Assembly: GCA_039566865.1 (NCBI GenBank)
Contig: CM076960.1
Coordinates: 248,001 to 312,000, forward strand
Length of the DNA stretch: 64,000 bases
Direction of reading: 5' to 3'
Source: Aurelia coerulea
Lineage: Eukaryota > Cnidaria > Scyphozoa > Semaeostomeae > Ulmaridae
Shown here piece after piece: positions 53,501-61,598 of this stretch. The notes under the pieces were generated by a model. The model did no database searches. It worked only from the letters and a program-made list of their open reading frames with translations, and was not told where the DNA came from. A program made the position numbers and the translations under genes. Positions within the stretch are counted from its first letter, which is position 1; the number at the start of each line of letters is the position of its first letter.

Positions 53501-55939
53501 TCTCTCCCAGCCGCTTTCTGATTCCCCGCTTCCTGAAGAAGATCCGCTCTCAAATTCGTCTTCCTGGTCTCCACTGTTTTCTTCCTGTTGAGCTGTTTGT
53601 CCTTCAAATTGCCCTACGCTGCCAATTTTCTTTGCTTTTGTTTCTTCATTATATCCAGATGCATTGACATCCTTTGCCTTCTCTTTCATTTTTACTACTC
53701 TTGAAGTATCCAACTCTTTGCTCTGACTTGCAGTAAATCCAATTTTCTCAAATGCTGGTTTTTCTTCCTGTTTGATAGATGCATCATTGCTTTTTGTTTC
53801 ACCGTTAACCTCACCAATCCCTGAAGCTCCTTCTTCATCGTTTGTAATTTTATCATTATCTTCAGGGTAATTGTCAACTTCCTCTTTGTTTTCTTCTCCT
53901 TGTGATGTATCGATCGATTCTTTGTTTCGTTCTTCATGTGATGCATCGATCAATTCTTCGTTTTGATCTTCATTGTTTTGGTCATCATTGTTTTGGTCAT
54001 TTTCTTTGTCTGTTTCATCGTCATCTTCATTTTCCTTTTCAGAAATCTCATTTGATATTTCATTATTTTCTTCTTCACCAGATCCGTCTGACATTTTCTC
54101 TTCTACTTCAGCTTTTTCTTGAGTATTTTCCTCCTGTTCATCGAATTCTTTTTCATTATTTTGAAATTCCTCATCATTATCATTTACCCAATCTTTCATA
54201 TATTTCGAATATTCCTCTGAACTCTTGTTGCTTTCATCTGCTGAATTTTCTTCGGAAAAATGGCCTGATCCTTCTAATTTTTTATCAGTTGCTTCGATTT
54301 CATTTTTGTTTTCCATTTGCAATTTACTATCCACGATTTCCTGTTCTTTCGATACATCAGAAGCACTTTTAGAATCTCCACTGCTTTCTTCAAATTTGTT
54401 ATTACTTTGTGGCTTTTTTTCAATCTTCACTTCAATTTTAGAATTATTGGAATTCCCATCATTTTGTGTCCTGACCTTCATTTCCTCTTGAATGCTTGCT
54501 TGCGAGAGTATCTTTGTATCATTTTTTTGTCTTTGTGAGCTTGCAAATAATAAAACTTGACTCGTTTGATTTCCTTTCCATAAATTATGTGATACAATCG
54601 GAGTAGCTTGTCCAATTTGTTTTATTCGATCGGTTATTTGTGAGCTCGTGTGTTTTGATTGCAATATGGTTGATCCTTCTTCATCCCCACTCCCACTACC
54701 ACTTCCACTGCTTTCCACTTCACTCTCCCCTATTCTTCCATCTTCTTTTTCATTCTTCTTATCATCCATATTGGGCTGATCTTCCAATGTCCCGTTCCAG
54801 AAACTCTTTGACACAGGCTGAGTAATTTGACCAATCGTCTTGACTCGATCAATCTTTTGTGAAAATCTTTGTTTTGATTCTAGTATCGTTGAACCTTCTT
54901 CATCTCTATCCCCACTGCCACTCTCTTCCGCTTCAATCTCTCCACTCCCGCTACCCCCTTTTCTCTGGGTATGCTCTCCAACCCCACTACCCTTTCTTTC
55001 TCCACTTGTGTCATCATCATCATCATCGTCATCATCGTTTTCTCCACTTGCCCCACTTCCAAATTTTTCCATTTTCTTTGTTGAACTGAAATTACTATCA
55101 TAAACAATTCGATTTTCATTTGCTTTCTTCCTTCCTTCATTCGATAATGTGGTTTCTAATTTCTTTCGAGACAAAGATTGCTTTCCATTTATTGGTTTTC
55201 TTTCTTTTTCCTTCGATACTTCAATTGTTTTATTACGATTTTCCAGATCTTTGGGTTCTGCTTTAGGAGTAGTAATTCGCCTGGATTCAATCCTTTCCTT
55301 GCTTTTCTTCGTTTCATCTTTCAAACTATTTGACTTGAATTGCATTGTACCTGAATTTTGGACTTTATTGCTTAATATCCCCCTTTCTTTTCCAGCATTT
55401 TGGACTTTCTTACTTAGTATCCCCCTTTCTTTTCCTGAATTTTGGACTTCGTTTCTGGATATTTCCTTCGTATGGAAACCATTTTCTTTAGTCACAACAG
55501 AAGACAGATCAATATTGTCCTTTCTGACACTATTTTCTATCGATCCTAAAAGCCCAGTCATTTCTCCATCGTCGAAAAAGTTCTTCTTTTCCGTTTCATC
55601 AAACTTTAAATTGTCAGAACCAAAAAGATCGTCTCTATCGATGATTCGTTTGTAAGTTTCATCAACATTACTGAAATTGTCATTTTTCATTCCTTGTTTT
55701 GGAAGTTGTCCATGAGGTTTCTTCCGCATTTTAGCCTCCTCAGACTGGGGTGCATTCTTGGAAGCAATAGGGTTCGATGGATTCTTAGAATTTCTCCGTG
55801 AGTTCGAATTTTCTGACGCTCTTTCATGTTGTTGTGTTGATTGTTGTGGATGGCTTGCATCAATGCATTGTGGGATACAAATTAGGATAAATGCCAAAAT
55901 GAGCTTCAGCAAAGCGATGTTATTTGATTTTTTCTTCAT
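27261..55939 (-). CDS. Gene A: giant secreted modular protein, two PA14 domains, silk-like and charged low-complexity blocks
   Basis: Whole coding span of a minus-strand gene. Fifteen exons with consensus GT and AG borders join in one frame: 55939-51275, 50024-49610, 48799-48624, 47509-47393, 46694-46023, 45636-45616, 44823-42670, 42069-40981, 39582-39544, 39484-39446, 38388-38182, 37548-36427, 35750-35426, 34367-33199 and 32587-27261. The sum, plus one missing base near 52258, is exactly divisible by three and gives about 5,845 residues. A signal peptide and no membrane anchor indicate secretion. The two PA14 domains (roughly residues 1,560-1,750 and 3,575-3,740) are the only recognisable folds. 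PA14 is a beta-barrel found in many surface and carbohydrate-binding proteins. The rest is low complexity with few cysteines. It could instead be two genes split between the PA14 copies, but no internal stop, second signal peptide or terminator-like break was seen. Function as a fibrous or matrix protein is inferred. Confidence 0.72.
33199..34367 (-). CDS. Gene A exon 14: end of PA14 domain 2, then Gly/Ala/Leu-rich block
   Basis: Accepts in phase 2 and completes the second PA14: SSAVLQLQAGRSYYIEAVQG, HLSVGVQLPNGLMLRPI, FLSREP. The following 330 residues are Gly/Ala/Leu/Asn-rich with GLGAGG repeats (about 34,110-33,960) and two near-identical ALAHALTGGLA-x-QGGINGGQ units (33,640-33,420). It ends NSAS|G in phase 1. 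Confidence 0.88.
34386..34740. repeat. Three tandem 119-bp intronic units
   Basis: Each unit has a GATTAGATGATTAGATGATT start, then GGTTGCAAATAG and TTTGCAACCGGCATCC. Copies are spaced 119 bases apart. An inverted GGTTGCAAAGGCCCCTTTAG at about 34840 suggests that the array began from an inverted-repeat element. Confidence 0.88.
35426..35750 (-). CDS. Gene A exon 13: PA14 domain 2, first part
   Basis: Phase 1 in, phase 2 out. It encodes RPGVTLREYDAIDDISEFGI, then LRIYGWFLPPLTGAYVFYTS, CDDMCDLFISS and KMVSQKDWSEHNEFD. The order of strands and the G-W-F-x-P-P-x-x-G-x-Y-x-F-x-x-S-x-D-D pattern identify PA14. It is split at the same place as PA14 domain 1. Confidence 0.9.
36427..37548 (-). CDS. 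Gene A exon 12: helix plus poly-Gly, Gly/Phe/Leu block, Lys-rich tail
   Basis: A phase 1-1 exon of 374 codons. An amphipathic start (LGALAEGVGVLIKEIRELK) leads to poly-Gly/Ala, a segment with GFGGFGLGGGLGFGG, APPPPVVSFAGLGG, a second helix (ASNFLSNLAKGMNKVTSSYL), a run of 17 Gly, and Lys-rich sequence (KGGKGKKGKGKASKR, KKTKAKKKTAAEKRKIKA). It leads into PA14 domain 2. Confidence 0.85.
38182..38388 (-). CDS. Gene A exon 11: short helix plus poly-Gly
   Basis: A 69-codon phase 1-1 exon. MDSMNRLSNMVAMLSAKVSQ forms an amphipathic helix, followed by QQQAAASAGG and poly-Gly. It is the same plan as the starts of exons 7 and 12. Confidence 0.82.
38466..38860. mobile_element. TAAGAAAC-rich inverted-repeat element, copy 1
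   Basis: The tips TACACTCATTTTTTTTTATA and its inverse are each followed by AGAAAC. Several TAAGAAAC motifs lie inside. Located in a gene A intron. Confidence 0.8.
39047..39086 (-). pseudogene. Degenerate relative of the 39-nt micro-exons
   Basis: Has a TTTTCAG acceptor and an ACAG|GTAAAC donor but is 40 nt long, so it would break the frame. The peptide TFYDNTAVTG resembles the micro-exon peptides SLMDTAYTSG and GLMNSAYAAG. Probably a decayed copy that is skipped. Confidence 0.35.
39446..39484 (-). CDS. Gene A exon 10: 39-nt micro-exon
   Basis: Phase 1-1, ATTCATAG acceptor, TCAG|GTAATT donor. It encodes ATTSLMDTAYTS and is a clear paralogue of exon 9, 98 bases away. Confidence 0.65.
39544..39582 (-). 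CDS. Gene A exon 9: 39-nt micro-exon
   Basis: Phase 1-1, GTCTTTTAG acceptor, GCAG|GTAAAT donor. It encodes ATSGLMNSAYAA. Same length and motif (LM-x-x-A-Y) as exon 10. Confidence 0.65.
39782..40334. mobile_element. Long foldback element, copy 2
   Basis: Inverted arms like those at 15163-15766 (ACAACAAGGACAGATTTCG on the left; the inverse ends near CTGTTCTTGTTC). It lies in the intron between gene A exons 8 and 9. Confidence 0.8.
40582..40980. repeat. 133-bp tandem copies of the end of gene A exon 8
   Basis: Units end at 40847 and 40980 (period 133), with an older one ending near 40714 and a still weaker one before it. Each repeats the His-rich exon end (HHEHHEHTEHNEHPNLG in the best copy) together with the GTGAGT donor or a decayed form of it. 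Confidence 0.9.
40981..42069 (-). CDS. Gene A exon 8: Gln/Lys/Asn-rich, then acidic and His-rich
   Basis: A 363-codon phase 1-1 exon. It begins IKYALQYRKPSPKQKQ with poly-Gln runs, continues basic and Asn-rich (NKAAKIRPQQAKHLSPVRVF), then EEEHDDEDDGATKSFYEPHY, an Arg/Trp/Asp stretch (RRHWEDEKPRKRWEDDEEEE) and a closing His/Glu cluster (HGHHEHHEHTEHNEHPN). The His cluster may bind metal. Confidence 0.85.
42416..42524. mobile_element. Palindromic MITE
   Basis: AAAGTCTGTCTCGAATTAGA at the left pairs with the inverse TCTAATTTGAGACAGACTTT at the right. 109 bases, in a gene A intron. Confidence 0.8.
42670..44823 (-). CDS. Gene A exon 7: helices, poly-Pro, poly-Gly and GLGAG repeats
   Basis: A 718-codon phase 1-1 exon. 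Order: two amphipathic helices (IIGSIAKLGDTVAALASK, TLGKLESTIAALGAKIEA); Gly/Ala; about 18 consecutive Pro (44,450-44,510); a coiled-coil-like Glu/Lys/Gln part (EKMEKTMQELAEKLQDVSDK); Ala-rich helices; Gly/Ala/Asn sequence; about nine GLGAG pentapeptides (43,490-43,620); poly-Gly; then a Lys/Arg/Asn-rich, more globular tail (NVLSPEVDFSNAFQSLLGTL and onward). Confidence 0.87.
44850..45030. mobile_element. Short inverted-repeat element
   Basis: TACCTTATTACACCAAATTA at the left matches the inverse of TAATTTGG-like sequence ending AATAAGGTA at the right. 181 bases, beginning 26 bases before exon 7's acceptor side. Confidence 0.7.
45616..45636 (-). CDS. Gene A exon 6: 21-nt micro-exon
   Basis: A CCTTTGTAG acceptor and a CCTG|GTAAGT donor bracket 21 nt in phase 1-1, encoding AAAPSPG. 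Both splice sites are good and it keeps the frame, but exon skipping would too. Confidence 0.6.
46023..46694 (-). CDS. Gene A exon 5: Ala/Gly silk-like repeats
   Basis: A 224-codon phase 1-1 exon. After a VPVPGYAGGVGGLIGPAVAG start it is almost only Ala and Gly, ending in a regular Ala-Ala-Gly-Gly array (about 46,030-46,170). Such Ala/Gly blocks are typical of silk- and elastin-like fibrous proteins. The 12-bp coding repeat (GGAGGAGCAGCA type) is slippage-prone. Confidence 0.85.
47162..47317. mobile_element. hAT-type MITE with 8-bp target duplication
   Basis: The tips CAGGGCCGTAGGAAG and CTTCCTACGGGCCTG are inverted, with internal GGGGGG/CCCCCC pairs. GTTTCGCA flanks both sides (47154-47161, 47318-47325). 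CAGGG tips and 8-bp duplications fit hAT. Confidence 0.88.
47393..47509 (-). CDS. Gene A exon 4: short Ala/Asn-rich exon
   Basis: A 39-codon phase 1-1 exon, TCTTTGCAG acceptor, GTAAAC donor. It encodes PRGIKQLTPDLQKAQANDIA and AAAANGGNANLNGAIMPG. It bridges PA14 domain 1 and the silk-like exon. Confidence 0.8.
47675..47775. repeat. Short direct repeats of AAATCACGAATCAGTTTGAG
   Basis: About four irregular copies of a 20-30-base unit in an intron. Confidence 0.75.
47942..48539. mobile_element. Tc1/mariner-like foldback element
   Basis: Tips CCGGGTGTCCCAAAATGATG and its inverse, with TA on both sides. The two arms of nearly 290 bases are inverted copies of one sequence, so the element is almost a full palindrome. 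In a gene A intron. Confidence 0.85.
48624..48799 (-). CDS. Gene A exon 3: end of PA14 domain 1
   Basis: Phase 2 in, phase 1 out. It encodes DPTQQTSMAIRLAGGKSYYV, QAVGAQ, LSVGVQMPNGVMIRPI and HFLSRAPLG. It aligns with the start of exon 14. Confidence 0.88.
49610..50024 (-). CDS. Gene A exon 2: PA14 domain 1, first part, preceded by RKKR
   Basis: Phase 1 in, phase 2 out. It starts IGSFGLNRWLFFGIGSGYRKKRS, where RKKR|S is a furin-type site, then DYDGPGGRVISQLGPRIRSR, SYGQLMWGWFIAPMDGEYTF, FSSCDDECDVYLSPDQG and LSQTTWSPHNVWDK. Same strand order and intron position as PA14 domain 2. Confidence 0.9.
50451..51033. mobile_element. CGGGTGAGTCAGAAAAATG inverted-repeat element
   Basis: The left tip CGGGTGAGTCAGAAAAATGT and the right tip (inverse of CCGGGCGAGTCAGAGAAATA) share arms that include TTTGAAAAATTGTA. 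It lies in the intron between gene A exons 1 and 2. Related to elements at 57946 and 55984. Confidence 0.8.
51275..55939 (-). CDS. Gene A exon 1: signal peptide and acidic Ser/Glu/Lys/Asn-rich region
   Basis: The ATG at 55939 gives KKKSNNIALLKLILAFILIC IPQCIDA, a signal peptide. About 1,550 disordered residues follow. Features: EESGSGDRDEE, SSGSGSGSGDEE and other acidic Ser-Gly motifs; two copies of a roughly 75-residue unit with EEGSTIL(E/Q)SK and VS-x-x-(F/L)W; three repeats of a 37-residue unit with (T/A)TDKPM/I-x-LFS-x-SP-x-NT; NSGKERGILSKK repeats; and Glu/Asp/Asn-rich stretches. The frame breaks at TTTT 52258-52261. One extra base there restores one open frame from the ATG to the AAGAG|GTAAAA donor and the phase 1 join to exon 2. 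Confidence 0.82.
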
Positions 55940-55983
55940 TGAGGATCTGACCTATGAAGAAATATGAAATATGATTTTCTCAT

Positions 55984-56115
55984 GCCAGGGCAATCAGAAA
56001 AATGTGTCTACCGTTTGAAAATCGTACAGGATTACCTGTGAAACCAATTGGTAAACCTTTAGTTCCGTCATCTTGCCGAGGCTTCAACTTAAAGATCTTT
56101 TCATAATAGTTTCTT
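55984..56115. mobile_element. Single arm of the CGGGTGAGTCAG element family
   Basis: GCAATCAGAAAAATGTGTCT and the following GTTTGAAAATCGTACAGG match one arm of the elements at 50451 and 57946. No partner arm was found nearby. Confidence 0.55.
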
Positions 56116-56129
56116 ATAATGATCTGTCG

Positions 56130-56770
56130 AGTCAGGATTATCAAATCAAGAGAATTGGTAAAATGTAAAATCAAGCAAGTTTGAAATTAGAAATTCTGAA
56201 GGAGTAACTTCATGTTTGCAGATAATATGCAGGCCTTATACAGCTTGAAACGTATCTCATAGAAGGACAAACCGAACTTGATAAATCGAATATTTGTAGA
56301 CAGGGTTGAAATATGAAATCAAGAAGACTGATAAAATGGGAACGAACAAGTTAAAAATGAACAGTTCTGACGAGGTGGCATTTTGGGAGATAATGTGCAG
56401 GGCCTATTTGCAGCTCGAGTTTTGGCATAGTTTTACAGAAATGCAAGGTACAACCAATCTTTCGAATGGTTTAGTAGACAGACTGGAATTATGAAATCGA
56501 GAAGAATGATGAAATATGAGATTTAGCAAGTCAGAACTAAGCAACTCCCAACACTTCATATGTGCAGATAAGATGGAAGCCTTTTTGCAGCTAGAACTTT
56601 TACTTGGTTTTACAGAAGTGCAAGTCATTGCTGTTTGATGTGGTGGAATAAGTTTTAGACAGACTTCAATTATGAGATTACAATCAGTAATTAAACATGA
56701 AATTAAGCAAGACAGTATGAGTTGAAGCGAGAAAATCAAGAGAACATGACTTCTTTTACGGGTCAATGTT
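56130..56770. repeat. Degenerate tandem repeats of about 180 bp upstream of gene A
   Basis: Blocks beginning near 56135, 56305, 56487 and 56665 share TATGAAATCAAGAAGA-like, GATAATATGCAGG-like and TTTTACAGAAATGCAAG-like segments. They lie in the presumed promoter region of gene A, about 200-830 bases before its ATG. Confidence 0.65.
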
Positions 56771-57224
56771 TACTCAGACAAATTTGGCAACTTTACCTGC
56801 TCGATAATTTTACTTCTTCGGCTGAAAGTTCTTCCATTTATGAAACCAATGCATTCAAAATCATCTCTTCTTTGTATCTAATATCTTTGACGTCTCGATG
56901 ATAATTTCTCAAATAAATCAGAGTATTAATTTCAAAATATACACACAAAAACTTTATCGATTACTCGTAAAAACACGATCAGGACCTTCATCAATTTTTG
57001 ATAGGGTTGAATTGTTCGTGAGCAAATCACTAATTCTGAACCGGTATCGCTCCACTGAAGCGTAACATTTGGCGCTAAATTTGATTTCAATAGATGCTAA
57101 CGGTAGGAATAAGCTATGAACATGTTCACTGAATGTTACCGTATTTGATTAGGTGAGGGTCTTGTTTAATGGAGTGTTCAAAGGTAAATTTATTATGCAG
57201 AAGGCAAGTTGGCCTATGATGATT

Positions 57225-57475
57225 TTTCCTTATTTTAAAGTTTTTTCTGATTGTGATAATGGCCTGTTATTAACTATGTGTTCATCAGTCGCCATCACTG
57301 TTTTTGCCACCATCACTGTTGCTGTCTCAAGATCTTTTTCAATCATTCTTAGCCACGTTTGTTGTCCCTCCCTTGGTTTCTTGACGCGTCTCTGAGCCTC
57401 TCTTGATGCAATTCTCGCAGGTGTATTGTTTAGCAATCTCAAGATTTGTCCATACCATTTACTCTTCCTTCTGGA
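57225..57475 (-). pseudogene. 3' fragment of a LINE-type reverse transcriptase gene
   Basis: The minus-strand peptide runs KSKWYGQILRLLNNTPARIA, then REAQRRVKKPREGQQTWLRM and IEKDLETA. This matches the usual tail of many LINE pol proteins (a G-x-x-x-R-M/L ... P ... RRGRPKxTWxRxxxxDL pattern). No reverse transcriptase domain was seen upstream. Truncated. Confidence 0.6.
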
Positions 57476-57722
57476 TTCTTAAAACCCGGCTCTGAACATT
57501 TTCCCTGAGAATGGATTGTTACTCTAAAGATGGCGGCAAAGAACCTTGTACCAAGATGCATTGCGTACCAATTACAAGTCTTAAACGAATCTATAGATAT
57601 TTTATCATAGAACGCAATGCATCTTGGTAGAAGTTCCTCGCTGCCATCTTTTGCATGGCAGTCTATCTTAAATGCGATTACGGTCTTGTTTAATGCAGGG
57701 TTCAATAGGATAGACTATTTTC

Positions 57723-57888
57723 CAGGGACGTAGGAAGCATCTCGAACTTGGGGGGTACGACACTTCAAGGGCACTTTTTTCATTATGCTGAAGGGGCACT
57801 TCCTGAAAATAGAAAGGACACTTCTTTGGTTATTGCAAAATCTTGGGGGCACGTGCCCCCAGTGCCCCCTCCGGTTCCTACGTCTCTG
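57723..57888. mobile_element. hAT-type MITE, second copy
   Basis: CAGGGACGTAGGAAGCATCT at the left, GGTTCCTACGTCTCTG at the right, GGGGG/CCCCC inside. Flanks CTATTTTC and CTATATTG are similar, an eroded 8-bp duplication. Related to 47162-47317. Confidence 0.75.
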
Positions 57889-57945
57889 CTATATTGTTGA
57901 TGCAAGTTTGAGCGCAATTTTCGATGACCTGTACCTTTTACAGTA

Positions 57946-58855
57946 CCGGGTGCGTCAGAGAAATGTATCCATTGGTTGAAAAATCGTACAACTAACATTA
58001 TAAAATCGATTTGAGAAATCACAACTCCATTGTCTGGCAGAGAGTGTTATTTAATTTATTTGTGCTTTACAATGCACAACCTTGATCTAAAATCAAGAAT
58101 TACAGAAAGCTAGCTACCAGCAGCTTTGGCTAGAACTACACGTGGATTGCTCAGATTACTCCACTTTTCAACCAGTAAAGTGCAGAAATAATGTTTTTCT
58201 AAGCTCAGTCATTGCCTTTTTAATGATATCGAAAGTGTTGAAATGAAAAATCTGAGCATTAAAAATTCAAAATGTACGTTACAGAAAACAGCTCATTTTT
58301 GGCCGTTGTTTGAAAATTTGAGAAGTAGGACTTTGGTGAAAATCATGATTTCAGAAGGTACCTGAAATTATGAGTAAAGTTTGAAAAATTGAGTTGAAGC
58401 CTCAGTAAGATGATGGAATTTAAATTTTACAAATTGGTTGCATAGATTTTCCTGTACAATTTTCCAAACAGCGGAGACATTCCCTAACCCATCTGATAGT
58501 TTTTTTATGACCATTGGTTTTAAGGACTCAGGCTGCCAATGGGTAGCAAAACGTCTTTAAAAGCAATGGTTATGAAAACAAAACTACAAAAACTATGATT
58601 TGTCGTACAAGAAATGGGATCGAATAAAAGATTCAGGAATCGAAGTCTTACAGCGTAAAATTTGTTTTATTTATAAGACACTAAATGCAGAAATGTAGAA
58701 CTTTCGGATGAAGAGAAGCTTCAGGATTTTGAAGGAAGCCTCCAAGAAATGACAATGATTAGAGCATTTGAAATTTTACAAATATTACAAATTGGCCGCA
58801 TAGCTTTCCTGTAAAATTTTTCAAACGATGCATACACTTTTCTGATTTACCCCGG
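57946..58855. mobile_element. CCGGGTGCGTCAGAGAAATG inverted-repeat element
   Basis: The left tip CCGGGTGCGTCAGAGAAATG pairs with the inverse right end (TCTGATTTACCCCGG). A second right-arm-like segment at about 58380-58500 suggests an internal duplication or nested copy. Confidence 0.7.
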
Positions 58856-59156
58856 TGCTATGTCCATGATTGAGCAAGGCATCGCAAATTTTTCAGTCAA
58901 CATAGGGAATTATAGTTTGATATTCATTTCATTAGGAAAATGATGTGGATCGCAGTTTCATTGAGCGACTGAGGGTCAAAGCAGAGACTGCCGAATTCTG
59001 GATGCCATTTGATGTTACCAAGAAGAGATTGGTCTGGAAGGACAAAATGAGGACGTCAACGTTTCAAGATCTGTATCTATGCGTAGATAAGAGACATAAG
59101 AGACACAAGAGACACATCTCTGTAGCGTCGATATATTTGTTGCACAGTAGGCAACG

Positions 59157-61050
59157 AAAAAGCAAGCTTATAGCCTCACTTTTTTCGGTGAGAAATTAGC
59201 ATTTCAAAAATTACCTGATTTTTTCAAAAGGCAAGAATATTGTCTTAATTTTTGATTGAAAATGGGGACTTTCAAAATCAGCCGATTTTAGCGAAAGATT
59301 TATGTCCATAGCCTTGCTTTTTGGAGAGAAATAAGAATTTTAAAAATCAGGCAATTTTATTGAAAAGGTAAGCCTATAGCCTTGCTTTTTTGGAAAGAAA
59401 TAGGGATTTTAAAAATCAGGTAATTTTAGTGAAAAGGCAAGCCTATAGCCTTGCTTTTTTGGAAAGAAATAGGGATTTTAAAAATCAGGTAATTTTAGTG
59501 AAAAGGTAAGCCTATAGCCTTGCTTTTTCGAAAGATATAGGGATTTTGAAAATCAGGCAATTTTATTGAAAAGGTAAGCCTATAGCCTTGCTTTTTCGAA
59601 AGAACTAGGGATTTTAAAAATCAGACAATTTTATTGAAAAGGTAAGCCTATAGCCTTGCTTTTTTGGAAAGAAATAGGGATTTTAAAAATCAGGTAATTT
59701 TAGTGAAAAGGTAAGCCTATAGCCTTGCTTTTTTCGAAAGAAATAGGGATTTTAAAAATCAGGTAATTTTAGTGAAAAGGTAAGCCTATAGCCTTGCTTT
59801 TTTCGAAAGAAATAGGGATTTTAAAAATCGGGCAATTTTATTGAAAAGGTAAGCCTATAGCCTTGCTTTTTTCGAAAGAAATAGGGATTTTAAAAATCAG
59901 ACAATTTTATTGAAAAGGTAAGCCTATAGCCTTGCTTTTTTCGAAAGAAATAGGGATTTTAAAAATCGGGCAATTTTATTGAAAAGGTAAGCCTATAGCC
60001 TTGCTTTTTCGAAAGAACTAGGGATTTTAAAAATCAGACAATTTTATTGAAAAGGTAAGCCTATAGCCTTGCTTTTTTGGAAAGAAATAGGGATTTTAAA
60101 AATCAGGTAATTTTAGTGAAAAGGTAAGCCTATAGCCTTGCTTTTTTCGAAAGAAATAGGGATTTTAAAAATCAGGTAATTTTAGTGAAAAGGTAAGCCT
60201 ATAGCCTTGCTTTTTTCGAAAGAAATAGGGATTTTAAAAATCAGGTAATTTTAGTGAAAAGGTAAGCCTATAGCCTTGCTTTTTTCGAAAGAAATAGGGA
60301 TTTTAAAAATCAGACAATTTTATTGAAAAGGTAAGCCTATAGCCTTGCTTTTTTCGAAAGAAATAGGGATTTTAAAAATCGGGCAATTTTATTGAAAAGG
60401 TAAGCCTATAGCCTTGCTTTTTTCGAAAGATATAGGGATTTTAAAAATCAGGTAATTTTAGTGAAAAAGTAAGCCTATAGCCTTGCTTTTTTGGAAAGAA
60501 ATAGGGATTTTAAAAATCAGGTAATTTTAGTGAAAAGGTAAGCCTATAGCCTTGCTTTTTTGGAAAGAAATAGGGATTTTAAAAATCAGGTAATTTTAGT
60601 GAAAAGGTAAGCCTATAGCCTTGCTTTTTTCGAAAGAAATTGGGATTTTCCAAATCAGGTAATTTTAGTGAAAAGGTAAGCCTATAGCCTTGCTTTTTTG
60701 GAAAGAAATAGGGATTTTAAAAATCAGGTAATTTTAGTGAAAAGGTAAGCCTATAGCCTTGCTTTTTTCGAAAGATATAGGGATTTTAAAAATCGGGCAA
60801 TTTTATTGAAAAGGTAAGCCTATAGCCTTGCTTTTTTGGAAAGAAATAGGGATTTTCCAAATCAGGCAATTTTATTGAAAAGGTAAGCCTATAGCCTTGC
60901 TTTTTGGAAAGAAATAGGGATTTTCCAAATCAGGCAATTTTATTGAAAAGGTAAGCCTATAGCCTTACTTTTTTCGAAAGAAATAGGGATTTTAAAATCA
61001 GGTAATTTTAGTGAAAAGGTAAGCCTATAGCCTTGCTTTTTGGAGAGAAA
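59157..61050. repeat. 69-bp satellite array
   Basis: About 25 head-to-tail copies of a 69-bp unit (AAAAGGTAAGCCTATAGCCT, TGCTTTTTTCGAAAGAAATA, GGGATTTTAAAAATCAG). The interior copies are nearly identical and the left edge is degraded. A final piece continues at 61435-61510 beyond an inserted element. Confidence 0.95.
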
Positions 61051-61434
61051 TACACGTTTTTTATAAGAAACTGGTTTATAAGAAACCAGTACTACGATTA
61101 CCAAAAATTTAAGAAACTCTAGTGCTAAGTTCAACAAAACTTAGAAACTCTAGAATTTTATTTCTAGAATAAGAGTCTGTTGGTTACGGTTCGCGCGGCA
61201 TTGCGTTTGTAAATATCAAGTTTTGACTGCAAAAAATTGGTAACGCTTTGCCTTAATGTGCATGGCTTATTCGTGGTGTCGAGGCTCATTTTTGAAACAA
61301 AACGCAATTTTAGACCCCAAAAAATAAGAAACTAATTCAGAAACTTTTACTACTAAAACACTGAAATTTTCATGCGAAATTAAGAAACTTTTAGTACAAA
61401 GTACTGATCCAAATTTCATATAAAAAAGAACGTG
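61051..61434. mobile_element. TAAGAAAC-rich element, copy 2, inserted in the satellite
   Basis: Tips TACACGTTTTTTATAAGAAA and the inverse (TATAAAAAAGAACGTG). It splits the 69-bp array. Confidence 0.85.
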
Positions 61435-61510
61435 CAAGAGTTTGAAAATCAGGTAATTTTAGCGAAAAAGGTAAGCCTATAGCCTTACCTTTTGATGAAA
61501 ATAAGAATTT
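61435..61510. repeat. Last piece of the 69-bp satellite
   Basis: AAAATCAGGTAATTTTAGCG and AAGGTAAGCCTATAGCCTTA are one further, diverged unit. Confidence 0.85.
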
Positions 61511-61598
61511 AAAAATAAGAATGTTTCTCGATGGCTGCGCTTAAGACAATCTGCAGGATTTTAGATTGAGATGCCTAACTATGTCCCAGTTCTCTCCG

